From assembly GCA_003158505.1 (NCBI GenBank), contig PMJK01000048.1, positions 20,272-39,387 of the forward strand: a stretch of 19,116 nt of DNA. The letters run 5' to 3'. Numbering within the stretch: the stretch's first letter is position 1; every line of letters starts with the position of its first letter. Shown here one piece after another: positions 6,407 through 14,614 of this stretch. Both the position numbers and the translations under genes were made by a program. This DNA comes from Holophagaceae bacterium (lineage in GTDB: Bacteria > Acidobacteriota > Holophagae > Holophagales > Holophagaceae). The notes beneath the pieces are model-generated. The model saw nothing but the letters and a program-made list of their open reading frames with translations. It was not told the DNA's origin and searched no databases.

Positions 6407-8488
6407 ATGGCCACAGACTTCCCCCTCTTGGGCCTCAGCGGCGGCATCGCGGCGGGGAAGAGCTTTGTGGCGTCGCAACTGCGGGCCCTCGGTTGGGCTG
6501 TCATCGATGCGGATGACCTCGCTCGCGAGGCCGTGGCGCCGGGCAGCGAGGGGCTGCGGGAAGTGGCCGCAGCCTTCGGCCCGGACTGCCTGCTTCCCGA
6601 TGGCAGCCTGGACCGGCCCTGGGTGGCGGCGCGCGTGTTTTCGGACGCAGCCCTGCGGGCCCGGCTCAATGCCATCCTCCATCCCCGCATCGAGGCCCTG
6701 CGGGAAGTCCGCCTCCAGGCCCTTCCCGCCTCCACCCGCGGCGCGGTACTGGACGCGGCGCTCTGGGTGGAGCGCGGCAAAGCCCATCACTTTGACGCTT
6801 TCTGGACCGTCGATGCGCCCGAGGACATGCGCACGAATCGTCTCATGGCGCGGGACGGGCTGACCCGGGAAGCAGCGCTGGCGCGACTGCGGTCCCAGGC
6901 CTCGGCACCCGAGCGGGCCCTCCATGCGGACCTGATCATCCTCAACGACGGAAGGGAACTCTCCACCCTTATCGAGAGGGCGGAGGCCGAACTTCTGGCA
7001 AACTGGAAGGTCCGCCGCGCGCGGAGTTGGAGATCCCCGATGCCCGCACCGTTCACCGCAGACCAGCTGCGGGATGTCCTGACCACCCTGCTCTGCCGAG
7101 GTGGCGATTACGGCGAAGTGTTCGCGGAGCGGCGCAGGGCTCATGCCCTGGGCATGGACGACGGCCGCATGGAGGATGTGCTCGCCTCAGAAACGTTCGG
7201 CGCCAGCCTGAGGCTCGTGGAAGGCGAAACCACCCGTTTCGCGGATCTCATCGCCCCGACCCTGGAGGAGCTGCTGGAGGCCGCTCGCACTCTCGCCGCT
7301 CCGGGTGAGGGGTCGCCGGCCCAGGTTCCAGACCTGGTGGTCACGACCCACCCCACGCCCAGCCCCGTGGAGCGGGACCCCGGCCAGGTAGCCCTGGCCG
7401 AGAAGGTCGCGCTGGTCCGCCGTGCCGAGACTCTGGCCCGGTCGGAGGCCGAGACCCTTCGCCCCGGCGCCCTGAAACAGGTCTCCGTGGGCTACGGAGA
7501 CAGCACCCAGCGCGTGTGGATCGCCACCGCTGAACTCAAGCAGGGCAGCTGGTCCGGCCGGCTCACGGAGGACCACCGCACCCAGGTGGTGTTGCGGGCG
7601 AACGTCACGGCGGGCGACGGCGCTCAGCTTCAGACCGGTTACCAGGCCCTGGGCGAGACCCGCGGCTTCGAGCTGTTCACGGAGGAGGCCGTGGACCGCA
7701 CGGTGCGGGAGGCGGTTCGCTTGGCCATCCTGGCCCTGGACGCCCAGCCTGCGCCCGCCGGAACCTTCCCGGTGGTGCTCAGCAGCAGCGCCGGCGGCAC
7801 CATGATCCATGAGGCCTGCGGCCATGGCCTGGAGGCCGATCTGGCCCTGGCGGGCATGAGCGCCTTCGCAGGCAAGCTGGGCCAGAAGGTGGCCGCTGAG
7901 GGCGTGACGATCATCGACGACGGCACCCTGCCCCACAAGCGCGGCAGCCAGGCCATCGACGACGAAGGCAATCCGGTGAGCCGGGTGGTGCTCATCGAGA
8001 ACGGCGTGCTCAAGGCCTACCTGCAATCCCGGAAGACCTCGAAGAAAATGGCGACGGAACCCACGGGCAATGGCCGCCGTGAAAGCTACCGGAACCTGCC
8101 CATCCCGCGGATGCGCAACACCTTCCTGGCCCCGGGGAGCGAGGCGCCCGAGGCCATCCTCCGGGATCTGGATCGGGGGCTCCTCGTCAAGCGCATGGGG
8201 GGCGGCCAGGTGGACACGGTCACCGGCAACTTCGTGTTCCAGGTGACTGAGGGCTACTGGGTGGAGAAGGGCGAGGCCAAATATCCCGTGAAGAACGCCA
8301 CCCTCAGCGGCTGCGGCCCGGAGGTGCTGAAGGGCCTCACGCGGATCGGCAGCGACCTGCACCACTTCGACATCGGCACCTGCGGCAAGGACGGCCAGGG
8401 CGTGCCCGTCAGCGACGCCCTCCCCACCATCCTCTGCACTGCCCTCGTCGTGGGCGGCACTGCAGAACCTCTGCCGAGCGTGATCTGA
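6407..8488 (+). CDS. coaE-tldD: Dephospho-CoA kinase CoaE fused in frame to metalloprotease TldD
   Basis: One open frame of 693 residues joins two normally separate proteins. Residues 1 to about 200 are CoaE, which phosphorylates dephospho-CoA in the last step of CoA synthesis: P-loop GLSGGIAAGKS (9-19), then VIDADDLAREAV, and ILHPRIEALREV. A linker of about ten residues (KVRRARSWRSP) leads without a stop into TldD (212-693), the zinc metalloprotease half of TldD/TldE, with HEACGH (468-473) giving the HExxxH metal site and the C-terminal GTCGKDGQGVPVSDALPT stretch. Both halves have normal length and intact motifs. TldD could also be made alone from the ATG at 7040, which has a good ribosome binding site. 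A lost stop codon by sequencing error is the main alternative. tldE follows after 2 nt. Confidence 0.88.
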   Translation: MATDFPLLGLSGGIAAGKSFVASQLRALGWAVIDADDLAREAVAPGSEGLREVAAAFGPDCLLPDGSLDRPWVAARVFSDAALRARLNAILHPRIEALREVRLQALPASTRGAVLDAALWVERGKAHHFDAFWTVDAPEDMRTNRLMARDGLTREAALARLRSQASAPERALHADLIILNDGRELSTLIERAEAELLANWKVRRARSWRSPMPAPFTADQLRDVLTTLLCRGGDYGEVFAERRRAHALGMDDGRMEDVLASETFGASLRLVEGETTRFADLIAPTLEELLEAARTLAAPGEGSPAQVPDLVVTTHPTPSPVERDPGQVALAEKVALVRRAETLARSEAETLRPGALKQVSVGYGDSTQRVWIATAELKQGSWSGRLTEDHRTQVVLRANVTAGDGAQLQTGYQALGETRGFELFTEEAVDRTVREAVRLAILALDAQPAPAGTFPVVLSSSAGGTMIHEACGHGLEADLALAGMSAFAGKLGQKVAAEGVTIIDDGTLPHKRGSQAIDDEGNPVSRVVLIENGVLKAYLQSRKTSKKMATEPTGNGRRESYRNLPIPRMRNTFLAPGSEAPEAILRDLDRGLLVKRMGGGQVDTVTGNFVFQVTEGYWVEKGEAKYPVKNATLSGCGPEVLKGLTRIGSDLHHFDIGTCGKDGQGVPVSDALPTILCTALVVGGTAEPLPSVI
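7029..7042 (+). promoter_or_regulatory. Internal ribosome binding site and start for a stand-alone TldD
   Basis: GGAG at 7029-7032 stands 7 nt before an in-frame ATG at 7040, where the TldD homology begins (MPAPFTADQLRDVL). This spacing is ideal for initiation, so a 482-residue TldD may be made besides, or instead of, the fusion. Confidence 0.55.
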
Positions 8489-8490
8489 CC

Positions 8491-9876
8491 ATGAATCCCT
8501 TTTCGACCTTCATTCCTGAATCTCTCGAAGCCCGTCTCCAGGACGGCATCCGGCACGCCATGTCCCTGGGTGCGGAGGGGGCGGAGGCTTTCATCTCCGT
8601 TTCGCACAGCCGCAAGGCCAAGGTCCAGAACGGCCACCTGGAGGACCTCACCGCCAGCAAGCGAGGTGGCCTTGGGGTGCGCGTGATCCGCGCGGGCGGC
8701 AAGGGATTCCGGACGGGTCTTGCGACCACCACGGACCTCGTCGCCGCGGATTTCCGCAACCTCTTCGCCCAGGCCTGGGAACTCAGCGCCCTCGGTGACG
8801 AGGATCCGTGGCTCCGGCAGGCTGATCCTTCGGGTATCGATGACCTCCCCAGCCGCTTCGACGTCTCGGTGGAATCCATCACACCCCAGCAGCGCATCGC
8901 CTGGGCCCTGGACCTGGAAGTCCAGGCCCGATGGGCCTCGAAGAAGGTCGCCGCCGTGCGGGAAGCCGCCTGGAGCGATGGCACCGGCGCCAGCCTGTTG
9001 CTCACCCAGAGGGGCGTGCGAACCCCGGACGTCTGGTCCAGCTGTTCCGCGGCCATCGACCTGGCGGTGGCCGATGGGGAAGAACGGCAGGCTTCCTGGC
9101 ACTGGGATGCCTCCCGCCACCCTGACCTGGATCTGGCCGCCATCGGCGCCGAGGCCGCTCTCAAGGGCGAGCGGAAGCTGAACCCCCAGCGGCTGCCCGC
9201 CGGGAGGTATTCCGTGGTGCTGCATCCGGAAGTGGCGGTGGATCTGCTGGGCATTGTGGCGGGCATGCTGGATGCGGAATCCGTGCTGAAACAGCGGAGC
9301 CTCTTTGCCGGAAAACTGGGTGAAGCCATTGCCTCCCCCCTGCTGACGCTGGTGGACGATGGCCGGTTGACCGAAGCGCCCGGTCGCCCAGCCCTGGGCA
9401 CCGAACCCTGGGACGCCGAGGGTCTGCCCACCAGGCGCAATGTGCTGCTGGAGGGCGGTGTGCTGAAGACCTACCTGCACACCCTCAAGACCGCCGTCGA
9501 GATGGGCATGGCCCCCACCGCCAGCGCGGGGCGCGGCCTCGGCAGCCAGCCCGGCGCCACCACCTTCAATCTGTTCCCCCTTCCTGGAAACACGGCACCC
9601 GAAGCCCTCTACCGCCTGGCCGGGGATGGCGTGCTCATCACCGAGATCATGGGCCTCCACACGGTGGACCCCGTCAGCGGGGATCTCAGCGTGGGGGCCA
9701 GCGGCATCCGCATCCGCGGTGGCCAATTGGTCGAGCCCGTGGACAAGCTCACCTTCGCCGGTAACCTGCGGGACTTCCTCACCCGCATCGTGGCGCTGGG
9801 CAGCGATCTCCGCTGGTATGGCAGCAGCGCCGGCCTCAGCATCCTGCTGGAGGACATCGCTCTCGGCGGCGCGTGA
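8491..9876 (+). CDS. pmbA: TldE/PmbA family protein, partner of TldD
   Basis: The 461-residue product belongs to the TldD/PmbA family. In characterised bacteria TldE (PmbA) forms a heterodimer with TldD that degrades unfolded peptides and trims modified peptides such as microcin B17 precursor. As expected for the TldE half, the HExxxH zinc motif is absent and replaced by VVLHPEVAVDLLGIVAG, while the surrounding fold is kept (VDDGRLTEAPGRPALGTEPW, then the C-terminal LHTVDPVSGDLSVGASGIRI). Its ATG is 2 nt after the tldD stop, so the two are translated together and probably made in similar amounts. No peptide-modification genes lie nearby, so a general proteolytic role is more likely here than a dedicated maturation role. 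Confidence 0.93.
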   Translation: MNPFSTFIPESLEARLQDGIRHAMSLGAEGAEAFISVSHSRKAKVQNGHLEDLTASKRGGLGVRVIRAGGKGFRTGLATTTDLVAADFRNLFAQAWELSALGDEDPWLRQADPSGIDDLPSRFDVSVESITPQQRIAWALDLEVQARWASKKVAAVREAAWSDGTGASLLLTQRGVRTPDVWSSCSAAIDLAVADGEERQASWHWDASRHPDLDLAAIGAEAALKGERKLNPQRLPAGRYSVVLHPEVAVDLLGIVAGMLDAESVLKQRSLFAGKLGEAIASPLLTLVDDGRLTEAPGRPALGTEPWDAEGLPTRRNVLLEGGVLKTYLHTLKTAVEMGMAPTASAGRGLGSQPGATTFNLFPLPGNTAPEALYRLAGDGVLITEIMGLHTVDPVSGDLSVGASGIRIRGGQLVEPVDKLTFAGNLRDFLTRIVALGSDLRWYGSSAGLSILLEDIALGGA

Positions 9877-9910
9877 GCCACTTCGCGTAGGCCGCCCTGA
9901 CTTTTTAATC
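9865..9910 (+). terminator. Possible rho-independent terminator after pmbA
   Basis: GGCGGC (9865-9870) can pair with GCCGCC (9891-9896), with an inner GCG/CGC pairing, and CTTTTTAAT follows shortly after. The left arm overlaps the last pmbA codons. The short gap between stem and T-run weakens the call. Confidence 0.4.
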
Positions 9911-9942
9911 GTTTCATCTCAACGGGATTGCGGCAGAAGGAG

Positions 9943-9985
9943 CCGTTACGAAACAGCCAGAAAAGTCCCGGCTATTTCGTAACGG
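9943..9985. repeat. 16-bp inverted repeat upstream of the phosphosugar mutase gene
   Basis: CCGTTACGAAACAGCC (9943-9958) is the reverse complement of 9970-9985 at 15 of 16 positions, with an 11-nt loop. It ends 28 nt before the mutase ATG. No T-run follows on either strand, so it is not a standard terminator; an operator or a 5'-UTR hairpin is more plausible. Confidence 0.75.
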
Positions 9986-10013
9986 ATCCTAAGATGGAAC
10001 CTGCGAGGTCCCC

Positions 10014-11714
10014 ATGTCCCTGAGTGCCGCGAAGAAGTACCTTTCCTTCCCCCGCCTTGAACCCGAACTCCGCGCTGAGCTGGAGCCCCTGGTGAAGGCT
10101 GCCGAGGGCGGTGATGCCGCCGCCGTGGCTGAACTGGAGGACCGGTTCTTCGAGCCCCTGGCCTTCGGGACCGGGGGCCTGCGCGGCTTCATGGCCGCCG
10201 GATTGCGGCGCATGAACCAGCCGAACGTGCGCCGGACGACCATGGCCCTGGCGGCCGTCACCCAGCACCACGCGCCCGGGAAGAAAATCGCCGTGGTGGG
10301 TTATGACACCCGGATCAAGTCCGATGTCTTCGCCGCAGAAAGTGCGGCGGTCCTGGCTGCGGCGGGGTTCCAGGTGTTCCTCGGCAAGCGTCCCCTGCCC
10401 ACGCCCTTCCTCTGTTTCGCCATGAAGGCCCTGGGCTCCGCCTGCGGGGTGATCATCACCGCGAGCCACAATCCGAAGGAGTATAACGGCTTCAAGGCCT
10501 ACAACGACCTCGGCGGTCAGGTGGTGGATCCCTGGGACGTGGAGATCGAGGCCCAGATGGCCAAGCTCCCCATGGTGCCCGAACCGCCTGTTGTGCCTGA
10601 TGGCCGCATCAGTCCCATTCCCCTGGAGGTGGAAAACGCTTACCTGGCCCTCGGCATAGGCCTGCTCCAGCATCCCCAGCCCTTCACCCCTGCCCGGATC
10701 CTCTACACGCCCTTCCATGGGACTGGCATCGCCTTCGTCCCAGCCCTGTTCAAACAGGCTGGCCTGCCCCTGTCCATCAGCCCCAGCCAGGGGATCCAGG
10801 ACGGGACCTTCCCCACGGCGCCCAGGCCCAACCCCGAAGAACTGGCGGCCTATGCAGCGCCCATCCGGGAGGCCGAGGCCATGGATGCGGAAGTCATCCT
10901 CGCCAATGATCCCGATGCGGACCGCATCGGCGTCGTGGTTAAGCGTAATGGCGTCTGGGAGCTCATGACCGGCAACGATATCGCCGGCCTCACCCTCGAC
11001 TACCTCTGCACCCAGAAGGGCCGCCAGGGCGCGGTGGTGAGCACCGTGGTCACCTCCGACTTCATGGCCGAAGTGGCACGTCGTCACGGGTTGCCCATCG
11101 TGTGGACACTCACGGGTTTCAAGAACATCGCGGTGTGCATGGACCGGCTGGAGGCCCTGGGCGAGGCCTATGCCTTTAGCGCCGAAGAAAGCTACGGCAT
11201 GCTCATCCCCCCCAGTCTGCGGGACAAGGACGGCGTCACAGCGGCCCTGGTGGTCGCGGAGATGGCCGGATACTACAAGGCCAAGGGCCAGACCCTCTTC
11301 GAGGCGGTGGACACCCTGATGGCCCAGGTCGGAGTTTTCCACAACCGCCTGGTGAACCTCGAGGATCCTAGGCCCGGTGGCGCAAAACGCTTCGCGGAAG
11401 CCATGGAACGCATCCGCGCGGCGGGCCTCGCCACCCTCGGCGGCGAAAAGGTCACCAGCTGGGAGGACTTCCAGACGGGGCTTTGGCATGGCGAGGGAAG
11501 GAGCGAGACGATCCTCGATCGGCCGGATAACCGATCGGTGGCCCTGCCCATCCTGCATAGCAATGTGCTGAAATTCCGCTTGGAGAGCGGTGCATTTGCC
11601 GCCTTCAGGCCCAGCGGTACCGAACCCAAACTCAAGGTCTATCTCCAAAGCCGAACCGACACCGCCCTGCTGGATCGCATGGAGTCAGAAGCCCGCAAGC
11701 TCCTCGGCCTCTAG
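10014..11714 (+). CDS. Phosphoglucomutase/phosphomannomutase, PgcA type
   Basis: This alpha-D-phosphohexomutase family enzyme interconverts hexose 6- and 1-phosphates, feeding glycogen, cell-wall and LPS sugar synthesis. The 566-residue protein shows all four family signatures: the active-site loop TASHNPKEYNGFKAY with phosphoserine Ser151, the Mg-binding DPDADR (299-304), the sugar loop EESYG (391-395) and the phosphate loop RPSGTEPK near the C-terminus. The NPKEYNG form and the length above 550 point to the PgcA/PGM2 subgroup rather than the shorter ManB/AlgC type; whether glucose, mannose or ribose phosphate is preferred cannot be told. A GAGGT at 10005-10009 supports the start. It stands alone, between the inverted repeat upstream and a strong terminator. 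Confidence 0.93.
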   Translation: MSLSAAKKYLSFPRLEPELRAELEPLVKAAEGGDAAAVAELEDRFFEPLAFGTGGLRGFMAAGLRRMNQPNVRRTTMALAAVTQHHAPGKKIAVVGYDTRIKSDVFAAESAAVLAAAGFQVFLGKRPLPTPFLCFAMKALGSACGVIITASHNPKEYNGFKAYNDLGGQVVDPWDVEIEAQMAKLPMVPEPPVVPDGRISPIPLEVENAYLALGIGLLQHPQPFTPARILYTPFHGTGIAFVPALFKQAGLPLSISPSQGIQDGTFPTAPRPNPEELAAYAAPIREAEAMDAEVILANDPDADRIGVVVKRNGVWELMTGNDIAGLTLDYLCTQKGRQGAVVSTVVTSDFMAEVARRHGLPIVWTLTGFKNIAVCMDRLEALGEAYAFSAEESYGMLIPPSLRDKDGVTAALVVAEMAGYYKAKGQTLFEAVDTLMAQVGVFHNRLVNLEDPRPGGAKRFAEAMERIRAAGLATLGGEKVTSWEDFQTGLWHGEGRSETILDRPDNRSVALPILHSNVLKFRLESGAFAAFRPSGTEPKLKVYLQSRTDTALLDRMESEARKLLGL

Positions 11715-11721
11715 ATAGCCA

Positions 11722-11754
11722 CAAAAAGCGGCGTCAATAGCGACGCCGCCTTTT
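11722..11754. terminator. Bidirectional rho-independent terminator between convergent genes
   Basis: GCGGCGTC (11728-11735) and GACGCCGC (11742-11749) form a perfect 8-bp stem with a 6-nt loop. It is preceded by AAAAA and followed by TTTT, so it can end transcription of the mutase gene from the left and of the small cytochrome gene from the right. Confidence 0.9.
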
Positions 11755-11769
11755 GGAGCGAGAACCCGA

Positions 11770-12018
11770 CTACGGTTTCTTTGTCTTCATCGCCTTGGTG
11801 GTCAGTTTGCCCTTGGCCCAGCCATGGCAGGCCTTGCACATGGGTTCCTTGTACTTCGCGACCATCTTGGCGGCCGCGGGATTGAACTTCTTCTTGTTGG
11901 GAACGCCCACATGGCAGGCGGCGCAATTGGAACAACCCTTTATGGTGGTTATCTTAGCCATGGCGGAGGGGGCCACAGCCAAGACAATAAGGGTGGTGAA
12001 CAGGGCTATGCGTCGCAT
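11770..12018 (-). CDS. Small periplasmic two-haem c-type cytochrome
   Basis: The 82-residue product begins with a Sec signal peptide (MRRIALFTTLIVLAVAPSAMA, cleavage after AMA at 21). The mature part, about 61 residues, has two haem-binding motifs, CAACH (32-36) and CKACH (61-65), plus an extra cysteine at 29. It is very rich in lysine, so it should be a basic, soluble periplasmic electron carrier. The CHVGxPxKK stretch resembles the three tandem monohaem cytochromes at 16818-17937, suggesting common ancestry. A clear AGGAG precedes the ATG at 12018. It lies downstream of the two membrane b/c cytochromes on the same strand but 377 nt away, so it may have its own promoter. I recognise no named family. 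Confidence 0.85.
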   Translation of the reverse strand: MRRIALFTTLIVLAVAPSAMAKITTIKGCSNCAACHVGVPNKKKFNPAAAKMVAKYKEPMCKACHGWAKGKLTTKAMKTKKP

Positions 12019-12395
12019 GGCTGCTCCTCTTGGATTGAGACCCCGAGATTTTATTGGGTTAGATGTAACTGTAAGAATTGTCTAGTGGTTGGAATCTGTG
12101 GGCCAGGGGTGCCGATGTCAGTGACTACCAGAATCCGGGCCCCACGATCTGCCCGGGGCCTGAAAATGGACTCGTCAGCCATACCTGACCTCGGAAGGTT
12201 TTTCGGCACCTGGGTCGAGGGACTTAAATTCGGTTCGAATGGTTGAAAATAAGGCAAATCTGCACCAACCACCCCATGCGGATCGCAAGGGGTGTTCGGT
12301 GAGCAGAGTCGGTCCACCGTTAGCGCCTGCGGCAGTGACCGCAGGCACAGGAATCAGGATTAAGGCTTCATCACTGTGAAGGTTGGTGGTAGCGC
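12019..12395. other. 377-bp intergenic region with several hairpins
   Basis: I find no supported gene here. Predicted foldbacks include CCTCG/CGAGG enclosing AGGT/ACCT (12189-12220), CACCCC/GGGGTG enclosing TGCG/CGCA (12270-12294), GCCTGCGG/CCGCAGGC (12325-12346) and CTTCA/TGAAG (12366-12381). CACCAACC (12263-12270) could close the set by pairing with GGTTGGTG (12381-12388). None has a strong T-tail. The minus-strand TAAAAT at about 12047-12052 could be a -10 box for the small cytochrome, without a convincing -35. Confidence 0.4.
12325..12346 (-). terminator. Hairpin downstream of the membrane cytochrome genes, possible transcript end
   Basis: GCCTGCGG (12325-12332) and CCGCAGGC (12339-12346) form a perfect 8-bp stem with a 6-nt loop, about 50 nt after the stop of the 726-residue cytochrome. 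There is no T-run, so it may only stabilise the mRNA end or be part of a larger structure. Confidence 0.35.
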
Positions 12396-14576
12396 TCACC
12401 CACCGTGGGTCAGACGGGAGGTCATGGCATAGAGGATGAGGATCAGCAGCACGACACCGAGGCCGAAGAAGAGGTACCCGAAGGTCTTGGCGATGCCCTT
12501 CCAGGCATCCCACTCGTCCTTGACCCGGAAGCTGTCCAGGCGTCCTTCGGCCACCAGCCGGTCATACCAGCGCTTGCGCTCGTGGAGCATCTCCGACTTC
12601 GAGATGCGGCCGGAGAAGATCACGGTATCCATGGGGAACTTCTCCAACCGGAAATGCGTGTTGAAGAAGTGGACCGTGAAGATGAAGCCGGCGGCCAGCA
12701 GGGCCTCGTCGGAGTGGATGATGAGCGAGACATTGATCATCCAGCCCGGCATGAACTTGCTGAAGAATTCGGGGAACCACATGATCAGGCCCGAGACCCC
12801 GATGGCGAAGATGCCCCAGAACACGGCGAGGTAGTCGAACTTCTCGAAATAGGTCCACCGGTCGAATTGCGGCTTGGGGCCCTGGCCGAAGAACCACTTG
12901 TTGTGGGCGACAAAGTCCGTCAGGTCCTGCTTGGTGGGGATCATGGAATCCGGAAGGCTCATGGCCGTCCAGAGCCGCGCGAGCTTCACTTTCCCGGTCG
13001 CAGGATCCCGGAGGAACTTGCGGTTCTTCCAGAAATGCACGAGCGTGTCGCTGACGTGGAGCGTGAAGTACAGGAACGTGATGACCGCACCAAAGTGGTG
13101 GAGGGTACGGGCAGTCTGAGGCCCGCCCAGGAAGCTGAACACGGCCTTGGCCCAGTCGGTGTAATAGAACTTCAGCGGCATGCCCGTGAGCACGAGGAGC
13201 AGGAAGCTCGAGACCACCAGCAGATGGAGGAAGCGCTCGAAGGGCTGGAACCGGGTGAACTGCTCTTCGTCCTTGGCGATCGTGGTCTTAGCCTCGCGGA
13301 ACTGTTTCGAGTCGTGGCGGTAGAGCCAGATCGAGCGGAAGAGCCAGAACAGGGTGTGCAGACCGAACACCAGGAAGGTGCCGACCAGGATCCCCGTCAT
13401 TCCAATGAAGACGTAGTAGAGCTGGGGATACTTCTTGCGGTCCTCGGGGTCGGCATGGGGCGCGTACTTCGTGAAGCTGACGTTGGCCTTCGGATGGCAC
13501 TGCTGGCAGGTCTGGACGATGTGGCCGGGTGCGAGTCTGGAATCGGGATTCGATACCGGCAGTACGTCGTGGTGGCCGTGGCAATCGTAGCAGGCGGCCA
13601 CATCCGGCGCGGTATTCGCCTTCCCGAGGGCCATGGCTTTGCCGTGATAGGTATCCCGGTAGTGTTCCAGACGGTCCTCATGGCATTTGCCGCAGATCAG
13701 GTCGGCCCGGGACTTGAAGTGCGATCCGCCGGGAGTCTCGATCTGATGGGCCGAGTGGCACTGGATGCAGACCGGACCGCGGGGATCGCCCTTGGCCAGC
13801 AGCTGGCCGTGGATGCTCTTTTCGTAGATGGCTTCCACGGTGACGTGGCACTTGCCGCAGGTCTTCGCCACGTTGGCATGGTTGATGGGCGAGCTGCGGT
13901 CCACGCTGCGCTTGATGTCATGGACGCCGTGGCAATCGCTGCAGCTGGGCGCCACGATGAGGCCCTTCTTGAGCAGTGCCTGTCCGTGGATGCTCTCCAT
14001 GTACTGAGAGCCCACGGATGGATACTTCATCTTGTATTCATCGGTGATGTTCTTATTGGCGTGGCATCTCCCGCACGTGACCGGGAGGTTCATCTTGTAG
14101 ACTGGCGAATCGGTCCGTGAAACGTGACCGATGTAATGGTTTCCATGGCAATCGACGCAGTTGGCGGCGGCTGAGGAACCCATGGCCCTGCTCATACCGT
14201 GGATGCTGCCCTGATAGATCTTGGACTCGTCCGTGTGGCAGATCCCGCAGTTCACCTTGGGCACCGGGTTGCCGTCACCAGGGTGGTCCTTGTGGAGGTC
14301 GGCGTGGCAGCTCTTGCACGCGAGCGAGGCATGCACGGCCTTGCCGAAGCGATCCGCATCCACAAAGAGGGAAACAGGCGCCCCATTGGGCACCTCCTTG
14401 ACCATATCCTTGTCGCCATGGCAGCCGAGGCAGGCCTCGTTGGCCTTCTCATTGGGAGAGGCCGCCTGCAGGGGCGTGGCCGCCAGGAGGAACCCGGCGA
14501 AGAGGGCGAGCAGGACACTACCCCTGCGGCGTCGGGATGAGGAGCCATCCTGGCTTACGGATGTGGTTCGATTCAT
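12396..14576 (-). CDS. Membrane cytochrome: 11 c-haem domain fused to a b-type cytochrome domain
   Basis: Probable quinol-oxidising inner-membrane cytochrome, 726 residues. After a signal/anchor stretch (about 19-40) there are eleven CXXCH motifs, at Cys 49, 87, 110, 140, 168, 212, 240, 270, 295, 329 and 357. The last eight form four two-haem modules of about 50 residues, each opened by S-I-H-G or T-Y-H-G, whose His probably serves as distal ligand. Six membrane segments follow, near 386-414, 448-468, 492-514, 582-602, 614-636 and 698-718. His451, 493, 507, 621 and 636 are shared with the neighbour and are candidate b-haem ligands. The layout recalls CbcL-type menaquinol dehydrogenases of metal reducers; this is an analogy, not a proven homology. 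An AGGA supports the start, 38 nt after the upstream gene, so the two are likely co-transcribed. Confidence 0.88.
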   Translation of the reverse strand: MNRTTSVSQDGSSSRRRRGSVLLALFAGFLLAATPLQAASPNEKANEACLGCHGDKDMVKEVPNGAPVSLFVDADRFGKAVHASLACKSCHADLHKDHPGDGNPVPKVNCGICHTDESKIYQGSIHGMSRAMGSSAAANCVDCHGNHYIGHVSRTDSPVYKMNLPVTCGRCHANKNITDEYKMKYPSVGSQYMESIHGQALLKKGLIVAPSCSDCHGVHDIKRSVDRSSPINHANVAKTCGKCHVTVEAIYEKSIHGQLLAKGDPRGPVCIQCHSAHQIETPGGSHFKSRADLICGKCHEDRLEHYRDTYHGKAMALGKANTAPDVAACYDCHGHHDVLPVSNPDSRLAPGHIVQTCQQCHPKANVSFTKYAPHADPEDRKKYPQLYYVFIGMTGILVGTFLVFGLHTLFWLFRSIWLYRHDSKQFREAKTTIAKDEEQFTRFQPFERFLHLLVVSSFLLLVLTGMPLKFYYTDWAKAVFSFLGGPQTARTLHHFGAVITFLYFTLHVSDTLVHFWKNRKFLRDPATGKVKLARLWTAMSLPDSMIPTKQDLTDFVAHNKWFFGQGPKPQFDRWTYFEKFDYLAVFWGIFAIGVSGLIMWFPEFFSKFMPGWMINVSLIIHSDEALLAAGFIFTVHFFNTHFRLEKFPMDTVIFSGRISKSEMLHERKRWYDRLVAEGRLDSFRVKDEWDAWKGIAKTFGYLFFGLGVVLLILILYAMTSRLTHGG

Positions 14577-14614
14577 GGGGTATTCCTATGAGTGATGGAT
14601 ATCAAACGCAAAGG

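Noticed and set aside
8254..11648. Long minus-strand open frames opposite tldD, pmbA and the mutase gene
   Set aside because: The plus-strand products are intact, well-known families; the antisense translations are low-complexity and show no motif.
12229..12245. GGTTCGAAT resembling a tRNA T-arm
   Set aside because: The flanking bases do not form the T-stem, and no acceptor, D or anticodon arms can be placed around it on either strand.
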